Shown here in pieces: positions 1 through 7,153 of a DNA stretch of 64,000 nucleotides (its first letter is position 1; each line of letters opens with the position of its first letter). The notes beneath the pieces are model-generated. The model was not told where the DNA came from and searched no databases. It worked only from the letters and a program-made list of their open reading frames with translations. Position numbers and translations under genes: made by a program. The stretch is from Methylobacterium sp. NEAU K (GTDB taxonomy: Bacteria; Pseudomonadota; Alphaproteobacteria; Rhizobiales; Beijerinckiaceae): contig NZ_JAUYZJ010000007.1 of assembly GCF_030700285.1 (NCBI RefSeq), forward strand, positions 62,001 to 126,000, read 5' to 3'.

Positions 1-202
1 CGGCAGATCGTATCCATCATCCCGACCATGGCCGCTGCGGCGGTCCCTCGGCTCGTGCGTCACGTCCATATCGGCCACTCGGAGGATGCAGATCCAGGCA
101 TCGACGGTGCCCGTGCGCAGGGCCGAGGGCGTTGAGGTGGATCAAAGCGCCCGTCGGCAGGCCCGGCAGGATGCCTCCCGTCAGCCAAGATGGGAGCGGG
201 CG
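1..202. other. Left edge, no clear gene; holds FNR-like box 1
   Basis: A frame open from base 1 on the + strand closes with TGA at 133-135. It could be the last 44 codons of a gene entering from the left, but its Arg/Gly/His-rich product matches nothing I recognise. The rest of the stretch carries the CRP/FNR-type box at 132-145 and the leader of the small gene at 203. The TGA falls inside that box, which makes a coding role less likely. Confidence 0.3.
132..145 (+). promoter_or_regulatory. CRP/FNR-type box 1 (TTGAG-GTGG-ATCAA)
   Basis: The sequence TTGAGGTGGATCAA fits the FNR/FixK consensus TTGAT-N4-ATCAA with a perfect right half. It ends 57 nt before the start codon at 203, so it probably drives the small membrane protein, BON protein and alcohol dehydrogenase as one unit. 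Six similar boxes precede the other units of this island in the same orientation. The assignment is by motif match only. Confidence 0.55.
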
Positions 203-403
203 ATGAACCTGGTGTTTCAATCCACCGACATCCGGACGGTGCGCCGTGTGGCCGTTCCGGTCAGGCTGGAGGCACGCAACGACGCGAGGCCCGGCCTCGT
301 CACGGACATCGGCCGCTACCGGACCATCGGCAGCCTGCAGGCCCTGGGCCTGGCCATCGCGGCCTCGATCGTCACGCCGCCGCTGATCTGGCTGGCTCTC
401 TGA
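203..403 (+). CDS. Small membrane protein, hypothetical (66 aa)
   Basis: I do not recognise a family. The last 23 or so residues (LQALGLAIAASIVTPPLIWLAL) form one hydrophobic segment, so the protein is probably anchored by a C-terminal helix with a basic N-terminal half. ATG 203 is chosen because it follows a GGGAGCGGG stretch and FNR-like box 1 lies 57 nt upstream; longer in-frame starts would cross the box. The BON gene starts 29 nt downstream, suggesting an operon of the stress island. Confidence 0.5.
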   Translation: MNLVFQSTDIRTVRRVAVPVRLEARNDARPGLVTDIGRYRTIGSLQALGLAIAASIVTPPLIWLAL

Positions 404-432
404 CACCCGGACCGAGCGCAGGAGGCAAGGCG

Positions 433-1080
433 ATGGACGACAGGACCGTGCGCCAGCACGTCACCGACGAGCTGAACTTCGCCCCGATGATCGACGCGGC
501 ACAGATCGGCGTCGCGGTCGAGAACGGTGTCGTGACCCTGACCGGGCATGTCCGCAACTACGCGGAGAAAGGCATCGCAGAACATGTCGCCCTTCGGGTG
601 CGCGGGGTCCGCGCGGTCGTGGAGCAGATCGAGGTCCGCTACCCGGACAACATCCGCATCGGCGACGAGGCTCTGGCCGACCGTTGCGCCCGCGTGCTGG
701 AATGGGACGTGCAGATCCCGGAGCGATCGGTCGAGCTCAAGGTCGAGAAGGGGTGCGTCACCCTCCAGGGCAGCGTGCCCTACTACCACCAGAAGGCGGA
801 TATCGACAAAGCCCTGCGCCGCCTCGCCGGCGTCACCGACATCGTGAACCTCATCGCCGTGAAGCCGCCGGCCCAGCCCGCAGAGATCAAGGCCCGGATC
901 CTCGCGGCGCTGAGGCGGAGCGCCAAGGATCCGGACACCATCCGCGTGCAGGTGGACGGCGATACGGTGATCCTCGACGGATGCGTCGACGCGTGGCGCG
1001 AGCGCGAGCTGGCCGAGCGCGCCGCTTGGTCGGCCCCCGGGGTGCGGGCCGTGGAAGACCGCCTGACGCTGGCTTGCTGA
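433..1080 (+). CDS. Triple BON-domain protein (215 aa)
   Basis: Three BON repeats follow each other at roughly 1-70, 75-145 and 150-215, each with the core pattern V-x-V-x-x-G-x-V-x-L-x-G (for example GVVTLTGHV in repeat 1). BON modules are known in OsmY and related proteins and are thought to bind membranes or other proteins under osmotic and envelope stress. No signal peptide is visible, so this copy looks cytoplasmic, unlike OsmY. AGGAGG lies 7 nt before the ATG. A paralogue of exactly the same length sits at 5926-6573 on the other strand. Confidence 0.85.
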   Translation: MDDRTVRQHVTDELNFAPMIDAAQIGVAVENGVVTLTGHVRNYAEKGIAEHVALRVRGVRAVVEQIEVRYPDNIRIGDEALADRCARVLEWDVQIPERSVELKVEKGCVTLQGSVPYYHQKADIDKALRRLAGVTDIVNLIAVKPPAQPAEIKARILAALRRSAKDPDTIRVQVDGDTVILDGCVDAWRERELAERAAWSAPGVRAVEDRLTLAC

Positions 1081-1090
1081 GGCCGGTCCG

Positions 1091-2074
1091 ATGCTGGCGA
1101 TGGTGCTGCGGTCGGTCGGCGGTCCGCTCCTGCCCGAGCACCGCCCGGACCCGGAGCCCGCCCCCGGCGAGGTCCGCATCCGCGTCGAGGCCTGCGCGAT
1201 CTGCCGGACGGACCTCCACGTCATCGACGGCGAGCTGCCGCAGGCCGTCTACCCCGTCGTGCCGGGCCACGAGGTCGTCGGCCTCGTCGAGGCCGCCGGT
1301 CCGGGTGTGACCGACCGGCGACCGGGCATGCGGGTCGGTGTAGCCTGGCTCGGGCACGCCTGCGGCCGCTGCCGCTATTGCGAGGCCGGCCGCGAGAACC
1401 TGTGCGACACGCCCGGCTTCACCGGGTGCACGCGCGACGGCGGCTTCGCGAGCCACCTCCTGGCCGAGGCCGCCTTCACGGTGCCGCTCGATCCGAGCCT
1501 CGATCCGGTCGCGACCGCGCCGCTACTGTGCGCCGGCCTCATCGGCTGGCGCACCCTGCGGATGGCAGGCGACGCCGGGACGGTCGGGCTCTACGGCTTC
1601 GGAGCGGCCGCCCACATCGTCGCCCAGGTCTGCCGATGGCAGGGACGGCGCGTGTTCGCCATGACTCGGCCCGGCGACCGGGCGGCGCAGGATTTCGCCC
1701 GCGCCCTCGGGGCCGCCTGGGTCGGCGGCTCCGACGAGGCGATCCCGGAGCCGCTCGACGCGGCCCTCATCTTCGCGCCGGACGGGCGCCTCGTCCCCGC
1801 CGCCCTCAGGGCCGTGCGCAAGGGCGGCCGCGTGGTCTGCGGCGGCATCCACATGAGCGACATCCCGGCTTTCCCGTACGCGTTGCTCTGGGGCGAGCGC
1901 GCGGTGCTCTCGGTGGCCAATCTCACCCGGGCCGACGCACGCAGCTTCTTCGCGGTCCTGCCCCAGGCCGGAATCGTCACCCGTACGCGAACCTACCCGC
2001 TGGCGCAGGCGAACGCCGCCATCGCGGCGCATCGGTCCGGCGCCCTCCAGGGGGCTGCCGTCCTCGTGCCGTGA
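1091..2074 (+). CDS. Zinc-dependent alcohol dehydrogenase, MDR family (327 aa)
   Basis: A medium-chain dehydrogenase/reductase that should oxidise alcohols or reduce aldehydes with NAD(P). Visible features are the catalytic zinc ligands Cys38 (C-R-T-D-L-H) and His60-Glu61 of a GHE motif, four structural-zinc cysteines at 91, 94, 97 and 105, and a nucleotide-binding glycine motif (GLYGFGAAAH). The length is close to that of the adhA/AdhP-like group. It starts 10 nt after the BON gene, probably co-transcribed from FNR-like box 1. MDR enzymes with stress proteins are common in low-oxygen regulons; the substrate cannot be told from sequence. Confidence 0.85.
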   Translation: MLAMVLRSVGGPLLPEHRPDPEPAPGEVRIRVEACAICRTDLHVIDGELPQAVYPVVPGHEVVGLVEAAGPGVTDRRPGMRVGVAWLGHACGRCRYCEAGRENLCDTPGFTGCTRDGGFASHLLAEAAFTVPLDPSLDPVATAPLLCAGLIGWRTLRMAGDAGTVGLYGFGAAAHIVAQVCRWQGRRVFAMTRPGDRAAQDFARALGAAWVGGSDEAIPEPLDAALIFAPDGRLVPAALRAVRKGGRVVCGGIHMSDIPAFPYALLWGERAVLSVANLTRADARSFFAVLPQAGIVTRTRTYPLAQANAAIAAHRSGALQGAAVLVP

Positions 2075-2126
2075 ACCGCGGGCCTGCGCCGGCTCACGCT
2101 CCAGCGGGCCGCCCGGCCGGCGCCCT

Positions 2127-2140
2127 TTGCGCTGGATCAA
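2127..2140 (+). promoter_or_regulatory. CRP/FNR-type box 2 (TTGCG-CTGG-ATCAA)
   Basis: TTGCGCTGGATCAA ends 68 nt before the universal stress protein start at 2209, in the gap after the alcohol dehydrogenase. The same 14 bases recur, on the minus strand, as boxes 3 and 4. It probably drives the USP-cytochrome-USP operon at 2209-4227. Confidence 0.55.
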
Positions 2141-2208
2141 CGACCCGCGCGCGGACCCGCGCGAGAGTGATTCCCGTCGGACCGGTACCCGGGCCTTCGG
2201 AGGCGACC

Positions 2209-3021
2209 ATGCACTACGCGAACATCCTCGTATCCGTGGATCTGGACGGCCCCGCGCCGGACCGGATCCGCCTGGCTGCCGGGCTCGCGCACCGCTTCGA
2301 GGCGACGCTCACCGGCGCGGCCGCCCATCCGGTCCCGGTCCCGATCCTGGTCCACGATGTCTACGACGCCACGATCCAGGAGAAGGAGAACGAGCGTGTG
2401 GTGCACGGCCTTCTCGAGCGCGCCCACGCTGTCTTCGCGGGCAACGCGGGCGAGGGCATCCGGACCGATTGGCGCCCGGCCTTCGCGGGACCGATCACCC
2501 ACCTCGTCGAGCAGGCGCGGGCGGCGGACCTGGTCGTCGTCGGCCGGCGCGGCCCGGACGACGACAACGCCGACGGCCTCGGCGTCCCGCCCGGCCCGGT
2601 CCTCATGGAGGCCGGCCGCCCCGTCCTGGTCGTTCCACCGGGCATCGAGCACCTGAAGGCGGCCCGCATCGTTGTGGCCTGGAAGGACGGCCCGGAGGCA
2701 CGGCGCGCCGTCTCGGGCGCGCTTGGCTTCATCCGGCACGCGGATCAGGTCTTCGTGGTCACGGCCGGCGACGGCGCACGGTTCGAGGGCGCCGAGGACG
2801 TGGCCGGTCATCTCGCGCGCCACGGCGCCTCCGCGACCACGCATCTCCTGAAGGCGGCGGCCGGCGACGGCGATGCGGTCCTGCGGTTCGCCCGGGAGCA
2901 CGAGGCCGACCTGATGGTCATGGGCGGCTACGGTCATTCCCGCCTGCGCGAATGGGCCTTCGGCGGCGTCACCCGCGAGATTCTGCAGACGGCGCCCGTC
3001 TGCTGCCTGATGTGCCACTGA
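2209..3021 (+). CDS. Universal stress protein, tandem UspA domains (270 aa)
   Basis: Two UspA folds in one chain, about residues 1-145 and 150-270. The first strand reads ANILVSVDL and the C-terminal half carries the nucleotide-binding loop pattern G-x2-G-x9-G (GGYGHSRLREWAFGG) near 239-253. The family binds ATP or other ligands and supports survival under stress or low oxygen; the ligand here is unknown. The ATG has GGAGG 5 nt upstream. The stop overlaps the ATG of the cytochrome gene by one base (TGATG), a sign of coupling. The C-terminal PVCCLMCH ending is shared with the USPs at 5026 and 11129, which look like paralogues. Confidence 0.9.
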   Translation: MHYANILVSVDLDGPAPDRIRLAAGLAHRFEATLTGAAAHPVPVPILVHDVYDATIQEKENERVVHGLLERAHAVFAGNAGEGIRTDWRPAFAGPITHLVEQARAADLVVVGRRGPDDDNADGLGVPPGPVLMEAGRPVLVVPPGIEHLKAARIVVAWKDGPEARRAVSGALGFIRHADQVFVVTAGDGARFEGAEDVAGHLARHGASATTHLLKAAAGDGDAVLRFAREHEADLMVMGGYGHSRLREWAFGGVTREILQTAPVCCLMCH

Positions 3022-3353
3022 TGCGCCTCTCAGCCCCCGCGATGAGCATCGCCGTCGTGCTCCTGACCGCCCTCCTCGGCACCCCCGCGACCGCCTGGGA
3101 CCGCCGCGTGCAGCAGGGCGAAACGCTCGCTCGCACCAACTGCGCCCGCTGCCACGCCGTCGGGCGGATCGGGAGCAGTCCCCTGCGCGAGGCCCCGCCC
3201 TTCCGCGAGCTTCACACACGCTATCCGGTCGAGGACCTCGGCGAGGCCCTCGCCGAGGGCATCCGCACCGGACATCCCACCATGCCCGAGTTCCGGTTCG
3301 AAGCCGACCAGGCCGAAGCCCTCATCGCATACCTGAAATCGTTGGAACGCTGA
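3021..3353 (+). CDS. Small c-type cytochrome, exported (110 aa)
   Basis: A signal peptide (about residues 1-25, ending ATAW) precedes a single haem-binding motif CARCH at 41-45. A methionine in TGHPTMPEF near residue 88 is the likely axial ligand. This is a class I mono-haem cytochrome for periplasmic electron transfer. It overlaps the preceding USP gene by one base and is followed after 13 nt by another USP, so it belongs to an operon behind FNR-like box 2. A role in respiration at low oxygen would fit but is inferred. Confidence 0.85.
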   Translation: MRLSAPAMSIAVVLLTALLGTPATAWDRRVQQGETLARTNCARCHAVGRIGSSPLREAPPFRELHTRYPVEDLGEALAEGIRTGHPTMPEFRFEADQAEALIAYLKSLER

Positions 3354-3366
3354 GGCGGAGACCCCG

Positions 3367-4227
3367 ATGTACCTGCGCTGCCTGCTCGTCCCCACCGGGC
3401 CCGGCGTCGACCCGACCCGCCGGCTGGAAGCCGCCCTGCGCCTCGGCCGCCGCCTTCAGGCCCATATCGGCGTCTGCTTCATGGCGCCCGGGCCGGAACA
3501 CGTGCTGGCCGGCATGGCGAGCCTGGTGCCCGTCGACGATAGGACCATCGAGGCCATCGAGCGGGGAGTGCGCGAGGCCGCCGCGGAGGGCAAGGCGGCC
3601 CTCCGCGCGTGGTGCGAGCGCGAGAACGTGCCGCTGATCGCCAAGGCGGAGCGCCTCGACGCCACCTTCGCGACCTGGACCGAACTCTCCGGCGAGGTCG
3701 AGCCCCTCCTGACGCTCGCGGGCCGCGTCAACGACCTCGTCCTCGTCGACCGACCCAACCCCGGGCAGCCCTTCACCGGGCGGGCGCTCGACACCGCGCT
3801 GTTCTCAGTCGGTCGGCCGACTCTGATGGTCGGCGAAACCGTCCCGAACGACCTGCTGGGCCACGTCATGATCGCCTGGAACGGCAGCCTGGAGGCGACG
3901 CGCCTGATCGGCCAATCCATCGCCCTGCTGCACGAGGCCACGCGGGTCACGGTCGTGCACGCGCGGACCGAACGCTTCGACGAGGCGCGAGCTGCGGACC
4001 TGTGCGGCTACCTGCGCTGGCACGGGGTGGTGGCCGAGGCCGTCACCCTGCCGGCTCCGGACGGCACCCCGGTCGGTCCGGCGATCCTGGCCGAGGCCGA
4101 GCGCCGGAACGCCTCCATGCTGGCGCTCGGCGCCTACACCCACAGTCGCGTGCGCGAGTTCCTGCTCGGCGGCGTCACCCGCCACATGATCGAGAACGCG
4201 CGCCTGCCTGTGCTGATGGCCCACTGA
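3367..4227 (+). CDS. Universal stress protein, tandem UspA-like (286 aa)
   Basis: A second, more divergent tandem USP. The N-terminal strand is RCLLVPTG and the C-terminal loop is GAYTHSRVREFLLGGVTRHM, preserving the G-x2-(G to T)-x9-G spacing with one glycine replaced. Length and end (LPVLMAH) match the USP family. GGAG is 7 nt before the ATG. It is the last gene of the USP-cytochrome-USP operon and converges with the Crp/Fnr gene, whose stop is 27 nt away. Confidence 0.87.
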   Translation: MYLRCLLVPTGPGVDPTRRLEAALRLGRRLQAHIGVCFMAPGPEHVLAGMASLVPVDDRTIEAIERGVREAAAEGKAALRAWCERENVPLIAKAERLDATFATWTELSGEVEPLLTLAGRVNDLVLVDRPNPGQPFTGRALDTALFSVGRPTLMVGETVPNDLLGHVMIAWNGSLEATRLIGQSIALLHEATRVTVVHARTERFDEARAADLCGYLRWHGVVAEAVTLPAPDGTPVGPAILAEAERRNASMLALGAYTHSRVREFLLGGVTRHMIENARLPVLMAH

Positions 4228-4254
4228 GACCGCACCCGCGCTCGCCGCACGCGG

Positions 4255-5022
4255 TCAGCGCGGTGCCCGTTCCAGGTCGAGATAGGCCGGGTCGAACTCC
4301 GCGATCCGGCACAGGCGGTTCCAATCCTCGATGGTCAACGACGTGCCCCGCCAGGTGATGAGCCCGTCATGGCGAAGCTCCTGCACGACGCGGTTCGTGT
4401 GGACCGACGTCAGTCCCAAAGCGCTGCCCAGCTCCGTTTGGGTGACCGGCACCTGGCACGTGCGTGCCTTGGTCATCCCGGCCGTCCGCAAGCGGGTGAA
4501 GAGTTCGCAGATCAGATGCGACATCGCCTCGCGTGCCCGCCGGTGCCCGACGTTGAGGAGCCAGCGGCGGGAGATGGCGCCGTCGACGAGCGTATCGAGC
4601 CAGAGAAGGCGCGCGAGGTGCGGGTTCCGGTCCATGATCTCGTGCAGGGCCCTGTGCGGGATAACGGCCAGCCTGCAGGGTGTGAGCGTCGAGATGGCGT
4701 GGTCCATGCGCCGCCGGGGAAAACTCTGCAGGTCGATGAAGTCTCCGGGGATCTGAAGCCCGAGGATCTGCGGTTGCCCCCCCGCAAGCAGGGTGTAGCG
4801 GCTCGTCCAACCTTCCAACAGCAGCCTGCACTCCGACGGGACGTCGTGCTCGCGCAGGATGTCCCGGTCCGCCGCGACCTCCACGGTCCGACAGACCGCA
4901 CCCGAGAGAGCGTCCTTCTCTGCGGCCGACAGAACATCGCGTCGCTCCAACCTGCGGATCAGGGGTTCGAGGCCGACACGATCCCCGCCGCCGATGTGTA
5001 TCCTGGCTGCTTGTACGGGCAT
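4255..5022 (-). CDS. Crp/Fnr family transcription regulator (255 aa)
   Basis: An N-terminal cyclic-nucleotide-like beta roll (around 40-150, including GDFIDLQSF) is followed by a C-terminal winged helix-turn-helix at about 193-226. There is no N-terminal cysteine cluster, so it is not an oxygen-sensing Fe-S FNR; it resembles the FixK-like and VH-x-NR groups of alphaproteobacteria. The recognition helix reads LTSVHTNR where FNR has L-T-V-E-T-I-S-R, losing the Glu and Ser that read TTGAT. It starts 3 nt after the USP stop at 5026, so the two are probably co-transcribed with the BON gene at 5926. It is a candidate regulator of the island's boxes, but the helix argues for caution. Confidence 0.88.
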   Translation of the reverse strand: MPVQAARIHIGGGDRVGLEPLIRRLERRDVLSAAEKDALSGAVCRTVEVAADRDILREHDVPSECRLLLEGWTSRYTLLAGGQPQILGLQIPGDFIDLQSFPRRRMDHAISTLTPCRLAVIPHRALHEIMDRNPHLARLLWLDTLVDGAISRRWLLNVGHRRAREAMSHLICELFTRLRTAGMTKARTCQVPVTQTELGSALGLTSVHTNRVVQELRHDGLITWRGTSLTIEDWNRLCRIAEFDPAYLDLERAPR

Positions 5023-5025
5023 GGG

Positions 5026-5838
5026 TCAGTGGCTCATCAGGCAGCAGACGGGGGAGCCGGCGAGCAGGTTACGCGTGACGCCGCCGAAGGCCCATTCGCG
5101 CAGCCTGCCGTGGCCGTAGGCGCCCGTGACGATCAGGTCCGCACCGTGCTCGGCGGCCGCGTCCACGAGCGTTTCGGAGGTCGACGCACCCAGGGCGCCC
5201 GGCCTGACGCTGGTTGCGAACACGTCGTGGGCTTCCAGGAAGCGGAGGATGTCCCGCGTGTCGGCGGCCCCGCTGCCGTCGTCGATGGCCACGACGACGG
5301 CCTGGGACGCCCGCTTCAGGAACGGCAGGGCGTCCCGGACGGCCCGGCGCGCCTCGCGGGTGTTCTTCCAGCCGACCGCGACCCGCTTGGCATCGAGGTG
5401 GTCGACGTCCGGCGGCACCACCAGCACGGGCCGTCCGAGATGCATCAGCGCTTCGCCCGCGTCGACCGAGAACAGCCCGGAGCCGGGATCCGTCCGGCGT
5501 CCGACCACGACGAGGTCGGCGGCGGCGGCCTGCGCGACCAGGAAGGGCAGCGGAAGGTCGAGATTCGAGCGCCACTCGATGCGACTGCGCGTCCCGACGG
5601 CTTCCGCGAAGACGGCATGGGCCCGCTTGAGGTCGTCCAGGATGATCTCGCTCGACGCCTCCAGCGCGTAGGCGCTCGCGGGCGTCGGTCCGACGGGCGG
5701 AACCGCGAAGGCCGGCTGCTCCGCGCAGACGCCGATCAGGCCCGCGTGGAAATCGTCGGCGAGGTGGGCGGCCAGCCGGACGCGGTCCCGCGCATGAGGG
5801 TTCTGGTCCACTGCCACCATGATGCTGGCGTAGGTCAT
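5026..5838 (-). CDS. Universal stress protein, tandem UspA domains (270 aa)
   Basis: Opens with MTYASIMVAVD and has the C-terminal nucleotide loop GAYGHGRLREWAFGGVTRN, followed by PVCCLMSH. It is a close paralogue of the USPs at 2209 and 11129 (same length class and end). It lies between the BON gene (87-nt gap) and the Crp/Fnr gene (3-nt gap), so BON-USP-Crp/Fnr probably form one minus-strand operon read from box 3. No separate FNR-like box is visible in the 87-nt gap. Confidence 0.9.
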   Translation of the reverse strand: MTYASIMVAVDQNPHARDRVRLAAHLADDFHAGLIGVCAEQPAFAVPPVGPTPASAYALEASSEIILDDLKRAHAVFAEAVGTRSRIEWRSNLDLPLPFLVAQAAAADLVVVGRRTDPGSGLFSVDAGEALMHLGRPVLVVPPDVDHLDAKRVAVGWKNTREARRAVRDALPFLKRASQAVVVAIDDGSGAADTRDILRFLEAHDVFATSVRPGALGASTSETLVDAAAEHGADLIVTGAYGHGRLREWAFGGVTRNLLAGSPVCCLMSH

Positions 5839-5925
5839 GGAAGGGCTCCGGCCGGAAGGGAGGAAAGGCGGCGGTGTCCCGCGGGGTCCGTGAGGCCGGC
5901 GGCCCCGCGCACCCCGCGCGGCCGC

Positions 5926-6573
5926 TCAGGCGACGGTCAGGTGATCCACGACGGCGCGCACCCCCGGGGCCGACCAAGCGGCATTCTCGGCGAGATTGCG
6001 CTCGTGCCAAGCGTGCACCTTGCCCTCCAAAGTGACCTTCGCATCCTTGACGGTCACCTGGATCGCGTCCGACTCGACCTCCGCGTTGCGCTTGAGGGCC
6101 GCGAGGATCTTCGAGCGCACGTCGGCCGCGTCCGCCTTCGGGGCCACCTCGATCTTGTTGATGATGCCGGTGACGCCGGAGAGGCGCTTGATCGCGGCGC
6201 GGGCCTCCTCCTTCTGGTACTGCCACTCGACCTGGCCGGTCAGGGTCACCCAGCCGTCCTGGACCTGCACCTGCACGGTGTTCTTCGGTACGGTCACGGA
6301 CCAGTCGAGCATCTGCACCGCGCGCCGGGCGAGATCCTCGTCGCGCGGCGGCGCCTCCCCGACGAAGCGTACCTTGATCTCCTCCACCACGCCGCGCACG
6401 CCGCGCACCGTCTTGGCCGCCTTCTCGGCGGCCAGCCGCTCCGAGTAGCTGCCGACGTGGCCCGTGAGGATCACGATACCGTTCTCGACGGCGACCCCGA
6501 TGCTCGCCGCGTCGATGCTCGGCTCGAAATCGAGCTCGTCGATGACGTTCTGGCGCAGGAACTTGTCGCTCAT
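5926..6573 (-). CDS. Triple BON-domain protein, paralogue (215 aa)
   Basis: Three BON repeats with the same layout and exactly the same length as the product of 433-1080 (for example GIVILTGHV in repeat 1, WVTLTGQV in repeat 2, KVTLEGKV in repeat 3). No signal peptide. ATG 6573 is preferred over an upstream in-frame start because GGGAGAG lies just before it, and the homologous N-terminus (MSDKFLRQNVIDEL) aligns with the paralogue. FNR-like box 3 is 74 nt upstream. Confidence 0.87.
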   Translation of the reverse strand: MSDKFLRQNVIDELDFEPSIDAASIGVAVENGIVILTGHVGSYSERLAAEKAAKTVRGVRGVVEEIKVRFVGEAPPRDEDLARRAVQMLDWSVTVPKNTVQVQVQDGWVTLTGQVEWQYQKEEARAAIKRLSGVTGIINKIEVAPKADAADVRSKILAALKRNAEVESDAIQVTVKDAKVTLEGKVHAWHERNLAENAAWSAPGVRAVVDHLTVA

Positions 6574-6623
6574 CTCACTCTCCCTGTGGTCATGTTGAGG
6601 CCCTGACGGGCCCGGAGCGGACG

Positions 6624-7088
6624 CTAGGCGCGGCAAGCCGTCGGACATTGATCCAGCGCAATACCTTCTCCCGTCTCGATGCGGCTCCGTATCGGGCAGG
6701 GCCGAGGGCCGCCCCGGCAGCCCGGGTTCACCGAGCAGGCCGCGACCGTCTCGATCATCATTCGTGCGTCGAAGAGCCGATCGAACACGGGCACGTCGGC
6801 GAAGGCGCGTGGGACCTGCGCATTTCCGGAGATCAGCGCGAACGGGACGCCCCGCCGGCGCAATTCGCAGGCGAGCGGGAAGCAGGAGCCGCGGTTCAGG
6901 TCGATGCTGACGATCGCGAAATCCGGCCGGACGTCGTCCAGGCTCCCGGCCGCGTCATCGCAGCTGGCGTAAGGGCCGCTGACCGCGCAGCCGGCATCGG
7001 TCAGCATGTCCTCGAGCCACATGCCCGGCAGTGCCTGCGGCTCCGCCACAAGCACGGTCGGCCCGTTTCCCATTCCATCCAGCTGCAT
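6624..7088 (-). CDS. Degenerate response-regulator receiver protein (154 aa)
   Basis: A stand-alone receiver fold of about 120 residues (VLVAEPQ, then DFAIVSIDLN, PFALISGN, VPVFDRLFD) with a short tail. Aligned with single-domain receivers of the form VLVVEDE...LAILDVNL...KPF, the phosphorylated Asp is replaced by Ser61, the acidic pair is Glu16-Pro17, and the Lys-Pro is Arg104-Leu105; only the Thr/Ser (Ser87) remains. It is therefore probably not phosphorylated in the normal way. Asp63, two residues on, could in principle substitute. Last gene of the operon 8974-6624; its 3' end overlaps FNR-like box 3. Confidence 0.7.
   Translation of the reverse strand: MQLDGMGNGPTVLVAEPQALPGMWLEDMLTDAGCAVSGPYASCDDAAGSLDDVRPDFAIVSIDLNRGSCFPLACELRRRGVPFALISGNAQVPRAFADVPVFDRLFDARMMIETVAACSVNPGCRGGPRPCPIRSRIETGEGIALDQCPTACRA
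6648..6661 (-). promoter_or_regulatory. CRP/FNR-type box 3 (TTGCG-CTGG-ATCAA on minus)
   Basis: The plus strand reads TTGATCCAGCGCAA; read towards the BON gene it is identical to box 2. It lies 74 nt before the BON start at 6573 and inside the last codons of the receiver gene. It probably drives BON-USP-Crp/Fnr, which would make the regulator autoregulated if it is the one that binds. Confidence 0.55.
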
Positions 7089-7153
7089 CCCGTGCCTCCC
7101 GTTCCCGATTGCGACGGTGCCAGGATGGCCCAGGCAGACAGGCGCGCCTTGCG

